DNA from: Sinorhizobium psoraleae
GTDB taxonomy: Bacteria > Pseudomonadota > Alphaproteobacteria > Rhizobiales > Rhizobiaceae
Length of the DNA: 64,000 nucleotides
NCBI RefSeq assembly: GCF_013283645.1
Contig: NZ_JABEKV010000002.1
Location: forward strand, 875,798 to 939,797
Direction: 5' to 3'
Under the pieces are notes generated by a model, which worked only from the letters and a program-made list of their open reading frames with translations, was not told where the DNA came from and searched no databases. The stretch's first letter is position 1. Each line of letters begins with the position of its first letter. The translations under genes and the position numbers were made by a program. Shown in pieces: positions 1-9,760 of this stretch.

Positions 1-740
1 TCGAGCTCGAAGCCCGCGGCGATGTCGACATAGGCGACTGCATAGCGCGACACCCAGAGATAACCGGAAAGGCCGGCGAGCGTGCCCGAAAGGCAATAGG
101 CGAAGAAGCGCGTGCGGCCGACATCGATGCCCGTATAGACGGCGGCGTGCGGATTGCCGCCGACGGCATAAAAGGCGCGCCCGAGCGGCGTGCGGCTCAT
201 CACCAGGTACATCAGTGTGATCATCAGGAGCGAGAGCCAGGACAGCACCGGCATGCCGGCGAGCTCAAGGCGCGGCAGCGCCTTGAAGGTATCACTCATC
301 TCGTGGGCGTTGATCCATTTGCCGTCTGTCAGGAGGAAGATCAGGCCGCGATAAATCGTCAGCGTTCCGAGCGTAACGACGATCGGGGGGATGTTGAGTT
401 TCCAGACGAGCGTTCCATTGATCATGCCGAGCAGGCCGCCGAGCGCCATCGCGGCAAGAATGACCAGGGGAATCGGCAGGCCGGGAAAGGCGGTGTTCAA
501 CATGGCCGCGACCATGCCGCTCAGCGCAAGATTGGCGGCCATCGACAGATCGATGCAGCGGGTGAGGATCACCGCCATCTGTCCGAGCGCCAGAATGATC
601 AGAATGGAGGTGTCGTTGTAGACGCGGGCAAAGCTTGCCGGAGTTACGAAAGCGGGAAAGCGCAACGCGATCAGGGCGACGAGCGCGACGATGGCGACGA
701 CGAGCAGGATTTCGCGATTCTTCAGGAGCTTCGCCATCAT
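1..740 (-). CDS. rhaP: rhamnose ABC transporter permease (partial, 3' end outside window)
   Basis: Inner-membrane permease of a sugar ABC importer. The visible N-terminal ~246 residues begin MMAKLLKNRE and contain a first membrane segment followed by the RbsC/XylH-type pattern (LALGQMAVILT, DLSMAANLALSG, INGTLVWKLNIPPIVVTLGT). The ATG at 740 overlaps the stop of rhaT by 4 bases, so translation is probably coupled. The gene continues past base 1. Its place after a sugar ATPase and next to rhaD/rhaI supports L-rhamnose as substrate, matching the known rhizobial order rhaR-S-T-P-Q-U-K. Whether it is rhaP or rhaQ cannot be proved from sequence alone; the order points to rhaP. Confidence 0.85.
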   Translation of the reverse strand, partial: MMAKLLKNREILLVVAIVALVALIALRFPAFVTPASFARVYNDTSILIILALGQMAVILTRCIDLSMAANLALSGMVAAMLNTAFPGLPIPLVILAAMALGGLLGMINGTLVWKLNIPPIVVTLGTLTIYRGLIFLLTDGKWINAHEMSDTFKALPRLELAGMPVLSWLSLLMITLMYLVMSRTPLGRAFYAVGGNPHAAVYTGIDVGRTRFFAYCLSGTLAGLSGYLWVSRYAVAYVDIAAGFEL

Positions 741-2248
741 GCGGCCCTACCGTTCGATTGCGCTTCGATGCCGGCAGCCGCGCGCACCAGCTTTTCGGCG
801 GTCAGTTCGGCCCGCTCGAAGCGTCCGGCGATCCGCCCCTCGCGCATGACGATCACGCGATCCGACATGCCCATGATCTCGGGAATTTCCGAGGATACCA
901 TGATGACGCTCAGGCCTTCGGCCGCAAGTTCGCTCATGAAGGCGTGGACGGCGGCCTTGGAGCCGATATCGATGCCCTTGGTCGGTTCGTCGAGGATGAT
1001 GACCTTCGGCTTGGTCGCGAGCCATTTGGCGATCACGACCTTCTGCTGGTTGCCGCCGGAAAGCGTGCCGACGTCCTGGTCGAGCGAGGCGGCGCGGAGA
1101 TCAAGCCGGGAGGTGTAATCGCGTGCGAGCGCGAATTCGTTGGCGAGCTTCAAGAACCCGGAGCGCGATGTTTGCGACAGCGAGGGCAAGGTGACGTTCT
1201 GGAAGATCGGCATGCCGATGATCGCACCCTGCCGTCCCCGCTCTTCCGGCACATAAACGATGCCCGCGCGGATTGCCTCGGCCGGGCTGCGGATAACCAG
1301 CACCTGCCCGCCCAGCTTGATCGCGCCGGCCGACGGCCGGGTGATGCCGATGAGCGACTGCATGAATTCCGACCGCCCGGCGCCCACGAGGCCGTAGAAG
1401 CCGAGGATTTCGCCGCGCCTCAGTTCAAAGTTGATGTCCTCGAATTCGGTCGGGTGGCGATAGCCGGAGACGGTCAGCACCGGCTCACCGATCTGGACCT
1501 CCTTCTTCGGATAGACGGAGCCGACGGCGCGGCCGACCATCATGCGCACGAGATCGTCCTGGCTAACGTCAGCGATCAAGCCCTCGCCGACCATCGTGCC
1601 GTCGCGGAAAACCGTATAGCGGTCTGCGATCCGGAAGATCTCGTCGAACTTGTGGCTGATGAAGAGGATGGCCTTGCCATCGGCTTTCAGCCGCTCGATC
1701 AGGGCGTAGAGCTCGTGGATTTCCTTGTGCGACAGGGCGGCTGTCGGCTCGTCCATGATGACGACGCGCGCATCGACCGAGAGCGCACGGGCGATTGCCA
1801 CCAAATGCTTCCTGGCGATGCCGAGGTCCCGCAGCCGGATCGTCGGATCGAAATCCGCGCCGGCGCGATGCAGCAAGGCCCGCGCATCGGCATTGAGCTT
1901 CTTCCAGTCGATGAAGCCGAAGCGATTGCGCGGCGCATGGCCGAGGAAGATGTTTTCGGCAACGGAGAGTTCGTCGAAAAGGACCGTCTCCTGGTGGATT
2001 GCGGTCACACCGGCGCGGGCGGCGGCAAGCGCGGTCGGAAACGTCGTTTCCGCGTCCCCCACCCGAATTGCGCCTGCATCCGGCTGATAAATGCCGGTCA
2101 GGATCTTGACGAGGGTCGACTTCCCGGCACCGTTCTCGCCGACAAGCGCCGTCACCGAACCGGGATAGAGCGCGAGCGAAACATCCGAAAGGGCGCGCAC
2201 GCCGGGAAAGGACTTCGATATGCCCTCGAGCGCGACGGCGGGCTTCAT
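737..2248 (-). CDS. rhaT: rhamnose ABC transporter, duplicated ATP-binding protein
   Basis: About 503 residues with two tandem ABC ATPase halves, the RbsA/XylG/AraG architecture for monosaccharide import. The first half has Walker A GENGAGKST and Walker B VVIMDEPTAAL. The second half has a degenerate Walker A (GLVGAGRSE), the signature LSGGNQQKV and Walker B VIILDEPTKG. Degeneracy of the second Walker A is normal in this family. I take the ATG at 2248 (MKPAVALEG); an in-frame TTG at 2290 would add 14 residues with no family similarity. It is coupled to rhaP downstream and separated from rhaS upstream by a palindromic repeat. This is the energising subunit of the L-rhamnose importer. Confidence 0.9.
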   Translation of the reverse strand: MKPAVALEGISKSFPGVRALSDVSLALYPGSVTALVGENGAGKSTLVKILTGIYQPDAGAIRVGDAETTFPTALAAARAGVTAIHQETVLFDELSVAENIFLGHAPRNRFGFIDWKKLNADARALLHRAGADFDPTIRLRDLGIARKHLVAIARALSVDARVVIMDEPTAALSHKEIHELYALIERLKADGKAILFISHKFDEIFRIADRYTVFRDGTMVGEGLIADVSQDDLVRMMVGRAVGSVYPKKEVQIGEPVLTVSGYRHPTEFEDINFELRRGEILGFYGLVGAGRSEFMQSLIGITRPSAGAIKLGGQVLVIRSPAEAIRAGIVYVPEERGRQGAIIGMPIFQNVTLPSLSQTSRSGFLKLANEFALARDYTSRLDLRAASLDQDVGTLSGGNQQKVVIAKWLATKPKVIILDEPTKGIDIGSKAAVHAFMSELAAEGLSVIMVSSEIPEIMGMSDRVIVMREGRIAGRFERAELTAEKLVRAAAGIEAQSNGRAA

Positions 2249-2363
2249 CCGCGATGTGGTTGTGTCCTGCAACAAAAGAGGGTCCACCAATTCAGTCGTT
2301 TCTATAAGCGGGCGGCCGCTCGGCCCGTGCGGTCCTCATATGAGGCAGTTCCCAGGTGAGGCC

Positions 2364-2467
2364 GCCCCTCACTCGTTCCCTCTCCCCGCTCGCGGGGAGA
2401 GGGAACGAGAGCGTATCTCCTTCTCCCCGCAGGCGGGGAGAAGGAGTCGGCAGGCCGGATGAGGGGC
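2364..2467. repeat. RIME-like double-palindrome element between rhaS and rhaT
   Basis: About 104 bp bounded by an 8-bp inverted repeat (2364-2371 and 2460-2467, GCCCCTCA/TGAGGGGC). Inside are two near-loopless hairpins: 2372-2409 with perfect 18-bp arms and a 2-nt loop, and 2417-2446 with perfect 14-bp arms and a 2-nt loop. The two hairpins share the CTCCCCGC core. Size and two-palindrome layout fit the rhizobial intergenic mosaic elements called RIME. It lies inside the transcription unit after rhaS, where it may protect the rhaS message or attenuate read-through into rhaT-rhaP. Confidence 0.75.
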
Positions 2468-2489
2468 AAATGCCGCTCCTCTGCGCAGA

Positions 2490-3479
2490 TCAGAAGATCT
2501 TCGCGAATTCCTCGACGTTCGAAGCATCATAGACGAACGGATCGGCCATGGCGCCTTCGTTGTTTTCGTCGAGCTTGACCGTGCCCATGCGGCCCATCTT
2601 CAGTTCCGCACCCGGCTTGGCTTCGGCGCCGTTGACGAGACCATAGGCGATCATCGTTGCCGAGTAGCCGAGATCGATCGGGTTCCAGATCGCGAAGGAT
2701 TTCGATGCGCCGGACTTCACGTGGCCCGCCATTTCGGAGGGCAGACCGAGACCGGTGACGTTGATCTGGCCGATCTTGCCGGCGTCGGTCACCGCCTGCG
2801 CGGCCGCAACGATGCCGACGGACGTCGGCGCGATGATCGCCTTCAGGTTCGGATAGGACTGAATGAGGCCTTGTGTTTCGCGATAGGACTTGTCGGCGAG
2901 GTCGTCACCATAGACCGTGGTCACGACGTTGATGCTCTTGTAGTTGCCCTGGACCTTCTTCATTTCCGCGATCCAGGTGTTCTGGTTGGTCGCCGTCGCC
3001 GAGGCCGAGAGCACCGCGACGTCGCCGCCTTCAGGCAGGTTGTCGGCCGCAAGCTTGATGATCATGTTGCCGATGAGCGGGCTCGAGGACGGATTAAGGT
3101 GCATCAGGCGGCCTTCCTTGGCGACGCCCGAATCCCACGAGATGACCTTGATGCCCCGATCCATCGCCTTCTTGAGAGCCGGCACCAGCGCATCGGTGTC
3201 GTTGGCGGAAACGGCGATCGCATCCACCTTCTGGGCAATCAGCGAATTGATCACCTCGATCTGGCCTTCCGCAGTCGTCGAGGTCGGGCCGGTATAGATC
3301 ACCTCGACATCGCCCAACTCCTTGGCGGCTTCCTGCGCACCCTTGTTGGCGGCTTCGAAGAATCCGATGCCGAGCGCCTTGACGACGAGCGCGATCTTCT
3401 TGTTTTCCGCGTGCGCGGCATTGGCCATGAGCGCCACCGCAACGGCGGCCGTGACCATCAATGATTTCATAAGCTTCAT
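2490..3479 (-). CDS. rhaS: rhamnose ABC transporter substrate-binding protein
   Basis: Periplasmic sugar-binding protein of the RbsB/Peripla_BP_4 type, 329 residues from the ATG at 3479, which is preceded by a strong GGAGGAG site. A longer open frame reaching 3602 has no signal peptide and is rejected. The N-terminus is a clear Sec signal (MKLMKSLMVTAAVAVALM, probable cleavage after AHA). The mature part has the expected hinge-domain motifs, including VDAIAVSANDTDALVPAL, a DSG segment and GLGLPSEMAGHVKSG. It delivers L-rhamnose to RhaT/RhaP. It sits just downstream of rhaR on the same strand. Confidence 0.92.
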   Translation of the reverse strand: MKLMKSLMVTAAVAVALMANAAHAENKKIALVVKALGIGFFEAANKGAQEAAKELGDVEVIYTGPTSTTAEGQIEVINSLIAQKVDAIAVSANDTDALVPALKKAMDRGIKVISWDSGVAKEGRLMHLNPSSSPLIGNMIIKLAADNLPEGGDVAVLSASATATNQNTWIAEMKKVQGNYKSINVVTTVYGDDLADKSYRETQGLIQSYPNLKAIIAPTSVGIVAAAQAVTDAGKIGQINVTGLGLPSEMAGHVKSGASKSFAIWNPIDLGYSATMIAYGLVNGAEAKPGAELKMGRMGTVKLDENNEGAMADPFVYDASNVEEFAKIF

Positions 3480-3601
3480 GACTTTCTCCTCCCTTTGGCC
3501 GCGCGCATTCAGTATGAATACATCGGTCCGGCCCCTATCTGCGACCTGCCCCGGCCATGCCCGGGATGCCGCAACGTCCCACTCCCTCTCCTCCGCCCGC
3601 A

Positions 3602-4414
3602 TCAGGCGGACGATGAAGCACTTTCCGCGTCAACGACGGGCCTCGCCTTGGCGATGACCAGATTGACGCCCGCGCCTTCGAGCATTGCGGCATGCCTGTC
3701 CTCGATGCCCGAATCCGTGATCACAGTAGCGATGCGCTTGAGTCCGCAAAGAATGAGGCTCGAGCGCCTGTGAAATTTCGAGGAATCGACCAGCACGACC
3801 AATTCGTCGGCCTGATCGATCAGTTTCTGTTCGGCCTGGATCAAAAGCGGATCCGCCTCCATCAGCCCGAGGGGTCCGAGCCCCTGTGCCCCCATGAACA
3901 TGCGGCGCGCATAGAAGTTGCGCGTCACGTCGTTGTCGAAGGGGCTCAAGATGATGTTCTGCTCGCGGTAGATCGTGCCTCCCGAAAGCATCACGGTGTT
4001 CTTCGAATGCTTGAGCAGGTGTTCGGCGATCGGGAAGGAATTGGTGAAGACCTGCATTCGGCGGTTTGCGAGAAAATGCACCATCTGAAAGGTCGTGGTG
4101 CCGCCGTTGATGATGATCGGCTCTCCGTCCGCGCAAAGCGCCACCGCCTCCTTGGCGATCGCCTGCTTCTCGCGGGCATGCAGGCCCTCATTGACGCTGA
4201 ACGGCCGGCCGGCGAGGCCGACGAATTGGGGCGGATTGATCGCCTCGGCGCCACCGCGCACCCGGCGCAAGCGTTTCTGCACGTGAAGAGCGGCGATATC
4301 GCGCCGGATCGTCGCCTCGGAGCTGTCGGTCAACTCGACGAGTTCGGGCACCGTCACGACCGGCTTTTCCTGAACGGCCGACAGGATGACCCTATGTCTT
4401 TCTTTTTCGTGCAT
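3602..4414 (-). CDS. rhaR: DeoR-family transcriptional regulator of rhamnose genes
   Basis: 270 residues from the ATG at 4414 (MHEKERHRVILSAV), preceded by GGAGGAG; the open frame extends to 4444 without support. The N-terminal DeoR helix-turn-helix spans residues ~5-60 (VTVPELVELTDSSEATIRRD, then LRRVRGGA). A C-terminal sugar-phosphate sensor domain (ISOCOT-like fold) has the family's IINGGTTT and QVFTNSFPIAEHL motifs. It is divergent from rhaDI and heads the transporter operon. In rhizobia this regulator represses the rha genes and responds to a pathway intermediate; the ligand is not visible here. Paired candidate operators lie at 4461-4527. Confidence 0.88.
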   Translation of the reverse strand: MHEKERHRVILSAVQEKPVVTVPELVELTDSSEATIRRDIAALHVQKRLRRVRGGAEAINPPQFVGLAGRPFSVNEGLHAREKQAIAKEAVALCADGEPIIINGGTTTFQMVHFLANRRMQVFTNSFPIAEHLLKHSKNTVMLSGGTIYREQNIILSPFDNDVTRNFYARRMFMGAQGLGPLGLMEADPLLIQAEQKLIDQADELVVLVDSSKFHRRSSLILCGLKRIATVITDSGIEDRHAAMLEGAGVNLVIAKARPVVDAESASSSA

Positions 4415-4460
4415 TCGCTCCTCCGATGGCTCGCATGCTTCCATCAGTCCCGAGCATTGT

Positions 4461-4530
4461 CAATCAGTATCGATCATGTTTTTTCACTGTGCAGCGCAGT
4501 ATGAACGATTTTGATCGTTTTTGATTGACA
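4461..4530. promoter_or_regulatory. rhaR/rhaD divergent promoter with paired candidate RhaR operators
   Basis: Two copies of the motif CAATCA-N4-CGATCA occur in inverted orientation: plus strand 4461-4476 and minus strand 4527-4512. They match at all 12 fixed positions and are 35 bp apart. The second overlaps a TTGACA hexamer (4525-4530), with TGATCT 17 bp downstream at 4548-4553, a plausible -35/-10 pair for rhaD. AT-rich DNA with T-runs lies between the copies. The location between a DeoR gene and its catabolic target, plus symmetry, support operator function; binding is inferred. Confidence 0.6.
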
Positions 4531-4614
4531 TTCGCGCACCGACCGTGTGATCTGATGCCAATCATGTCGCCACGGCCTCAGTGCCGGCGGATAGCTGACC
4601 GGGAGGAATTCAAC

Positions 4615-6714
4615 ATGCTCGACAAGCAACGGGGCGCACGCCTGGCCAATCTCTGGGACGAGGGCAAGGCAGCAGAAATGACCGAGCCGGAGAAGCTCCT
4701 CTACCGCTCGAATCTCCTTGGATCGGACAAGCGGATCACCAACTACGGCGGCGGCAATACCTCGGCCAAGGTCATGGAAAAAGATCCGCTGACGGGCGAA
4801 ATGGTCGAGGTCCTCTGGGTCAAGGGATCGGGCGGCGACGTCGGCACCATCAAGCTCGACGGCTTCGCGACCCTTTACATGGACAAGCTCCGCGCCCTGA
4901 AGGGCATTTACCGGGGTGTCGAGTTCGAAGACGAGATGGTCGGCTACCTGCCGCATTGCACGTTCAATCTCAATCCGCGCGCCGCTTCGATCGACACGCC
5001 GCTACACGCCTATGTGCCGAAGACCCACGTCGATCACATGCATCCGGACGCGATCATCGCGATCGCCGCTTCCTCGAACAGCAAGGAACTGACGCAGAAA
5101 ATCTTCGGCGACGACATCGGCTGGCTGCCGTGGAAACGGCCGGGCTACGAGCTCGGCCTGTGGCTCGAAAAATTCTGCCTCGAAAACCCGAAGGCGCGCG
5201 GCGTTGTGCTCGAAAGCCACGGTCTTTTCACCTGGGGCGATACGGCCAAGGAAGCCTACGAGACGACGATCGAAATCATCAACCGCGCAATTGCCTGGTT
5301 CGAAACGGAAAACACTGCACCAGCCTTCGGCAGGGCCGTAAAGCCGACGCTCGACGCCGCCGAGCGCGCCGTCGTCGCCAAGCGACTGATGCCGGTGATC
5401 CGCGGGCTCATCAGCGTGGAGGAGAAAAAGGTCGGACACTTCGACGACAGCCAGGCCGTCCTCGATTTCGTGACGTCCAAGGATCTCGAACCGCTCGCCG
5501 CACTCGGAACGAGCTGCCCCGACCACTTCCTCAGGACGAAGATCCGCCCGCTGGTCGTCGATTTCGACCCGGCCAATCCCGATATCGACAAGACACTTGC
5601 TGGGCTTTCCGAGGCGATCGCCGCCTATCGCGCCGACTATGCCGCCTACTACGAACGCTGCAAGCGCGCCGACAGCCCGGCGATGCGCGACCCGAACGCC
5701 GTCGTCTATCTCGTCCCGGGCGTCGGCATGATCACCTTCGCCAAGGACAAGGCGACGGCCCGCATCTCCGGCGAATTCTACGTCAATGCAATCAATGTCA
5801 TGCGTGGCGCCTCCGGCGTGTCGACCTATGTTGGCCTGCCCGAGCAGGAAGCCTTCGACATCGAATACTGGCTTCTGGAGGAAGCCAAGCTCCAGCGCAT
5901 GCCGAAGCCGAAGAGCCTCGCCGGCCGCATCGCGCTCGTCACTGGCGGCGCCGGTGGCATCGGCAAGGCGACGGCCAACCGGCTGATGCAGGAAGGCGCT
6001 TGCGTCGTTCTCGCGGATATCGACCAAACGGCGCTCGAGGCGGCGCAAACCGAACTGGCTGGCCGCTACGGCAAGGACTTCGTCCGCGCGGTCAATATGA
6101 ATGTAACGAGCGAAGCGGCGGTCGAAGCCGGTTTCGGTGACGCTCTGCTTGCCTTCGGCGGTCTCGACATCCTCGTCTCCAATGCCGGGCTCGCCTCGTC
6201 GGCGGCGATCGAGGATACGACCCTCGCCCTCTGGAACAAGAACATCGACATCCTCACGACGGGCTATTTCCTCGTCTCGCGTGAAGCCTTCCGCATCTTC
6301 CGCAACCAGAAGGCCGGCGGCAATGTCGTGTTCGTCGCCTCGAAGAACGGCCTTGCCGCCTCGCCCGGGGCGTCCGCCTACTGCACGGCGAAAGCGGCGG
6401 AGATTCATCTTGCCCGCTGCCTCGCGCTCGAAGGAGCGTCGGCGCAGATCCGCGTCAACGTCGTCAATCCGGACGCGGTGCTGCGCGGTTCCAAGATCTG
6501 GACCGGCGAATGGAAGGAGCAGCGCGCAGCCGCCTACAAGATGGACGTGGACGACCTGGAGGCCCATTATCGCGAACGGTCGATGCTGAAGCTCAGCGTC
6601 TTCCCGGAAGACATTGCCGAGGCGATCTACTTCCTCGCTTCCGACATGTCGGCAAAATCGACCGGCAACATCGTCAATGTCGACGCGGGCAACGCCCAGT
6701 CGTTCACGCGCTGA
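4615..6714 (+). CDS. rhaD: bifunctional rhamnulose-1-phosphate aldolase / short-chain alcohol dehydrogenase
   Basis: 699 residues from the ATG at 4615, preceded by GGGAGGAATT. Two domains are fused. Residues ~1-430 are a class II aldolase/adducin-type domain with a zinc-ligand region (THVDHMHPDAI) and ESHGLFTWG. Residues ~440-699 are an SDR with the nucleotide motif TGGAGGIGKATA, the NAG motif (LVSNAGLAS) and a catalytic YCTAK. The aldolase half cleaves L-rhamnulose-1-phosphate to DHAP and L-lactaldehyde; the SDR half probably oxidises or reduces the lactaldehyde. This fusion is known from rhizobial and Bacillus-type RhaD proteins. rhaI follows after 13 bp. Confidence 0.92.
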   Translation: MLDKQRGARLANLWDEGKAAEMTEPEKLLYRSNLLGSDKRITNYGGGNTSAKVMEKDPLTGEMVEVLWVKGSGGDVGTIKLDGFATLYMDKLRALKGIYRGVEFEDEMVGYLPHCTFNLNPRAASIDTPLHAYVPKTHVDHMHPDAIIAIAASSNSKELTQKIFGDDIGWLPWKRPGYELGLWLEKFCLENPKARGVVLESHGLFTWGDTAKEAYETTIEIINRAIAWFETENTAPAFGRAVKPTLDAAERAVVAKRLMPVIRGLISVEEKKVGHFDDSQAVLDFVTSKDLEPLAALGTSCPDHFLRTKIRPLVVDFDPANPDIDKTLAGLSEAIAAYRADYAAYYERCKRADSPAMRDPNAVVYLVPGVGMITFAKDKATARISGEFYVNAINVMRGASGVSTYVGLPEQEAFDIEYWLLEEAKLQRMPKPKSLAGRIALVTGGAGGIGKATANRLMQEGACVVLADIDQTALEAAQTELAGRYGKDFVRAVNMNVTSEAAVEAGFGDALLAFGGLDILVSNAGLASSAAIEDTTLALWNKNIDILTTGYFLVSREAFRIFRNQKAGGNVVFVASKNGLAASPGASAYCTAKAAEIHLARCLALEGASAQIRVNVVNPDAVLRGSKIWTGEWKEQRAAAYKMDVDDLEAHYRERSMLKLSVFPEDIAEAIYFLASDMSAKSTGNIVNVDAGNAQSFTR

Positions 6715-6727
6715 TCCGGAGGCTGCC

Positions 6728-8020
<1,293 letters not shown>

Positions 8021-8029
8021 TCAACAGAG

Positions 8030-8050
8030 GAGCGGCCGGTGCGGCCGCTC
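8030..8050 (+). terminator. GC-rich stem after rhaI
   Basis: A perfect 9-bp inverted repeat (GAGCGGCCG/CGGCCGCTC) with a 3-nt loop starts ten bases after the rhaI stop. There is no T-tract, so it is either a weak intrinsic terminator or a 3'-end stabilising stem. Confidence 0.45.
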
Positions 8051-8188
8051 CCGATCTCCATCGTGGAACCGTATTCTTAGCGGCCGCGCGAAATCGGTGC
8101 AAAATCGTCGCGCGATAAAATTGCCCCCTATCTGATTTCAAATCCTGATCTATCTTTTCCTTATGGATCCAACGGAGAGGAGCGATGC

Positions 8189-8443
8189 ATGGGTATAGAA
8201 AGCCTACTGGTGTTCCTGATTGTCGGGGCTGTCGCCGGCTGGCTTGCCGGTCTGATCGTCAGCGGTTTCGGTTTTGGCCTGATCGGCAACATCGTGGTCG
8301 GTATCCTCGGGGCCTTCATCGCCGGCTTTCTCTTTCCCGCAATCGGTATCAGCCTGGGCAGCGGCATTCTTTCCGCGATCATTCACTCGACGATCGGCGC
8401 GATCATCCTTCTGGTGCTGATCCGCATCGTCAAACAGGCATAA
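8189..8443 (+). CDS. GlsB/YeaQ/YmgE-family small membrane protein
   Basis: 84 residues, almost entirely hydrophobic, with three predicted membrane segments separated by glycines (GAVAGWLAGLIVSG, IGNIVVGILGAFIAG, IIHSTIGAIILLVLI). This is the length and pattern of the transglycosylase-associated/GlsB-YeaQ-YmgE family, linked to general stress in several bacteria; its biochemical role is unknown. A GAGAGGAG site precedes the start. It stands alone after the rha operon. Confidence 0.85.
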   Translation: MGIESLLVFLIVGAVAGWLAGLIVSGFGFGLIGNIVVGILGAFIAGFLFPAIGISLGSGILSAIIHSTIGAIILLVLIRIVKQA

Positions 8444-8517
8444 GCCCGCTGAAGAAACATCTGCGATCCGCGCCGACAACGCGGACCGCCTCTCGCAAGA
8501 AACAAGCGGAGGCAACC

Positions 8518-8706
8518 ATGACTGAACTCTACGCCGCAAAGATCGAGACGGCGCTCAAATCCTTCATCACCGACCATCGAGGTATGCTGACGCGAGAACA
8601 GGCGATCTCGACAATTCTCGAGAACTGGTTCGCGAGCCACGGCTATCTGCCGCCGCAGCAGGAGGGTCGCCGCCCCGAAGATCTTGACGCTTCGAACGAC
8701 GATTGA
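8518..8706 (+). CDS. small conserved hypothetical protein (62 aa)
   Basis: 62 residues starting MTELYAAKIETALKSF after a GCGGAGG site. The protein is charged and helical with no signal or membrane segment. The ending (HGYLPPQQEGRRPEDLDASNDD) is acidic and probably flexible. The strong ribosome site and clean codon bias support a real gene. I do not recognise a function. It lies 74 bp after the GlsB-like gene and could share its transcript. Confidence 0.6.
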   Translation: MTELYAAKIETALKSFITDHRGMLTREQAISTILENWFASHGYLPPQQEGRRPEDLDASNDD

Positions 8707-8799
8707 AACATTGCTGTCTACAGCAGGCGCCACGCTGCAGTCCCGGCCTTGTCGGCGCAGCTTTGTTCTCGACAACCTTTCTCGGTATAGATCGCACCT

Positions 8800-9261
8800 A
8801 TGAGTCTTGCTTCCGTCAAACAGTTCTTTTCCGAACACGCTCCCGACATCGATGTCATCGAACTTGCACAGAGCACCGCCACCGTGGAGCTCGCCGCCAA
8901 GGGCCACGGCGTCGAACCGGCGCAGATTGCCAAGACATTGGCACTCAAGGTCGGCGACGACGTGATCCTGATCGTCACGCGCGGTGACGCCCGGCTCGAC
9001 AACAAGAAGTACAAGGCACGCTTCGGAACGAAGGCACGCATGCTCGGCTTCGACGAAGTAGAAGCCGAGACGGGCCACCCGGTTGGCGGCGTCTGCCCGT
9101 TCGGCCTTGCCAAGCCGCACAATATCTATTGCGACGAGTCGCTGAAGGCCTACGACGTCGTCGTTCCCGCCGCCGGCGCGACCAACGCCGCCGTCCATAT
9201 CAGCCCTGAACGCATCGCGAAGTTGACCGGAGCGGAATGGGTCGATGTTTCGGCAACCTGA
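8800..9261 (+). CDS. YbaK/ProX-family aminoacyl-tRNA editing protein
   Basis: 153 residues, the usual size of the free-standing YbaK/EbsC editing domain. Typical features are the N-terminal AKTLALKVGDDVILIVTRGDARLD segment, the KKYKARFG lysines and the VGGVCPFGL loop that forms the hydrolytic pocket. Proteins of this group deacylate mischarged tRNAs such as Cys- or Ala-tRNA(Pro). The exact substrate cannot be assigned here. The gene is monocistronic. Confidence 0.85.
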   Translation: MSLASVKQFFSEHAPDIDVIELAQSTATVELAAKGHGVEPAQIAKTLALKVGDDVILIVTRGDARLDNKKYKARFGTKARMLGFDEVEAETGHPVGGVCPFGLAKPHNIYCDESLKAYDVVVPAAGATNAAVHISPERIAKLTGAEWVDVSAT

Positions 9262-9342
9262 CCATTCTGCCCGGAATAGCCCTGACGGGGTGCGCAAAAT
9301 ACGCCCGCCGGTCGTCTCGAGCGTCCACTCGGGGCCGAAAGC

Positions 9343-9438
9343 TTAAAGAACTGCAATGAGGAACATCAGCGAGCCGAGCGAAAGCGCGGCCATGATGCTC
9401 ATCAACACTTTCATCATGTGTTCGGTCATTTCGTACAT
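9343..9438 (-). CDS. possible 31-residue membrane peptide
   Basis: A short frame starting MYEMTEHMMKVLMS with a single hydrophobic helix (IMAALSLGSLMFLIAVL). An AAGG site lies five bases before the ATG. The frame stays open upstream to 9588, but the extension has no membrane-protein character. There is no recognised family, so the call rests on the ribosome site and hydrophobicity only. The rest of 9262-9760 shows no other gene. Confidence 0.3.
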   Translation of the reverse strand: MYEMTEHMMKVLMSIMAALSLGSLMFLIAVL

Positions 9439-9760
9439 CCCAGCCTTATCCCCCAGATGAACGAACGTGATGCCGGCCAGACCGGCGAAACGAAGGCGTC
9501 CGGCGCCAGCCCCGACTCGATTGACACTTTCGACCAGTCCGATACGTCGAGCCGGCGTGCTTATCGGACATCGACAATTTTCTGACAAAACGGTTAATAA
9601 ATCATCATATCAATGGGGATTAGCCCGCTTCCGGTGAAGACGGCACTGACGAGAACATCGCTGCCAGCCAACTCGGGGACGCGGGCGATCTACCTATAAC
9701 TCGTGGCGCTTGGTATTATGCCCTTGCCGCGGTTGCATACGGCCCTCGCCGCCAACAGGA

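Noticed and set aside
147-2359. Long plus-strand open frames opposite the rhamnose permease and ATPase genes
   Set aside because: They are antisense to clear ABC permease and ATPase genes, are rich in His/Asp/Arg, show no domains and arise from high-GC third-position bias.
2364-2467. CRISPR-like repeat array
   Set aside because: Only two palindromes of different length with no regular spacer; fits an intergenic mosaic element, and no cas genes are present.
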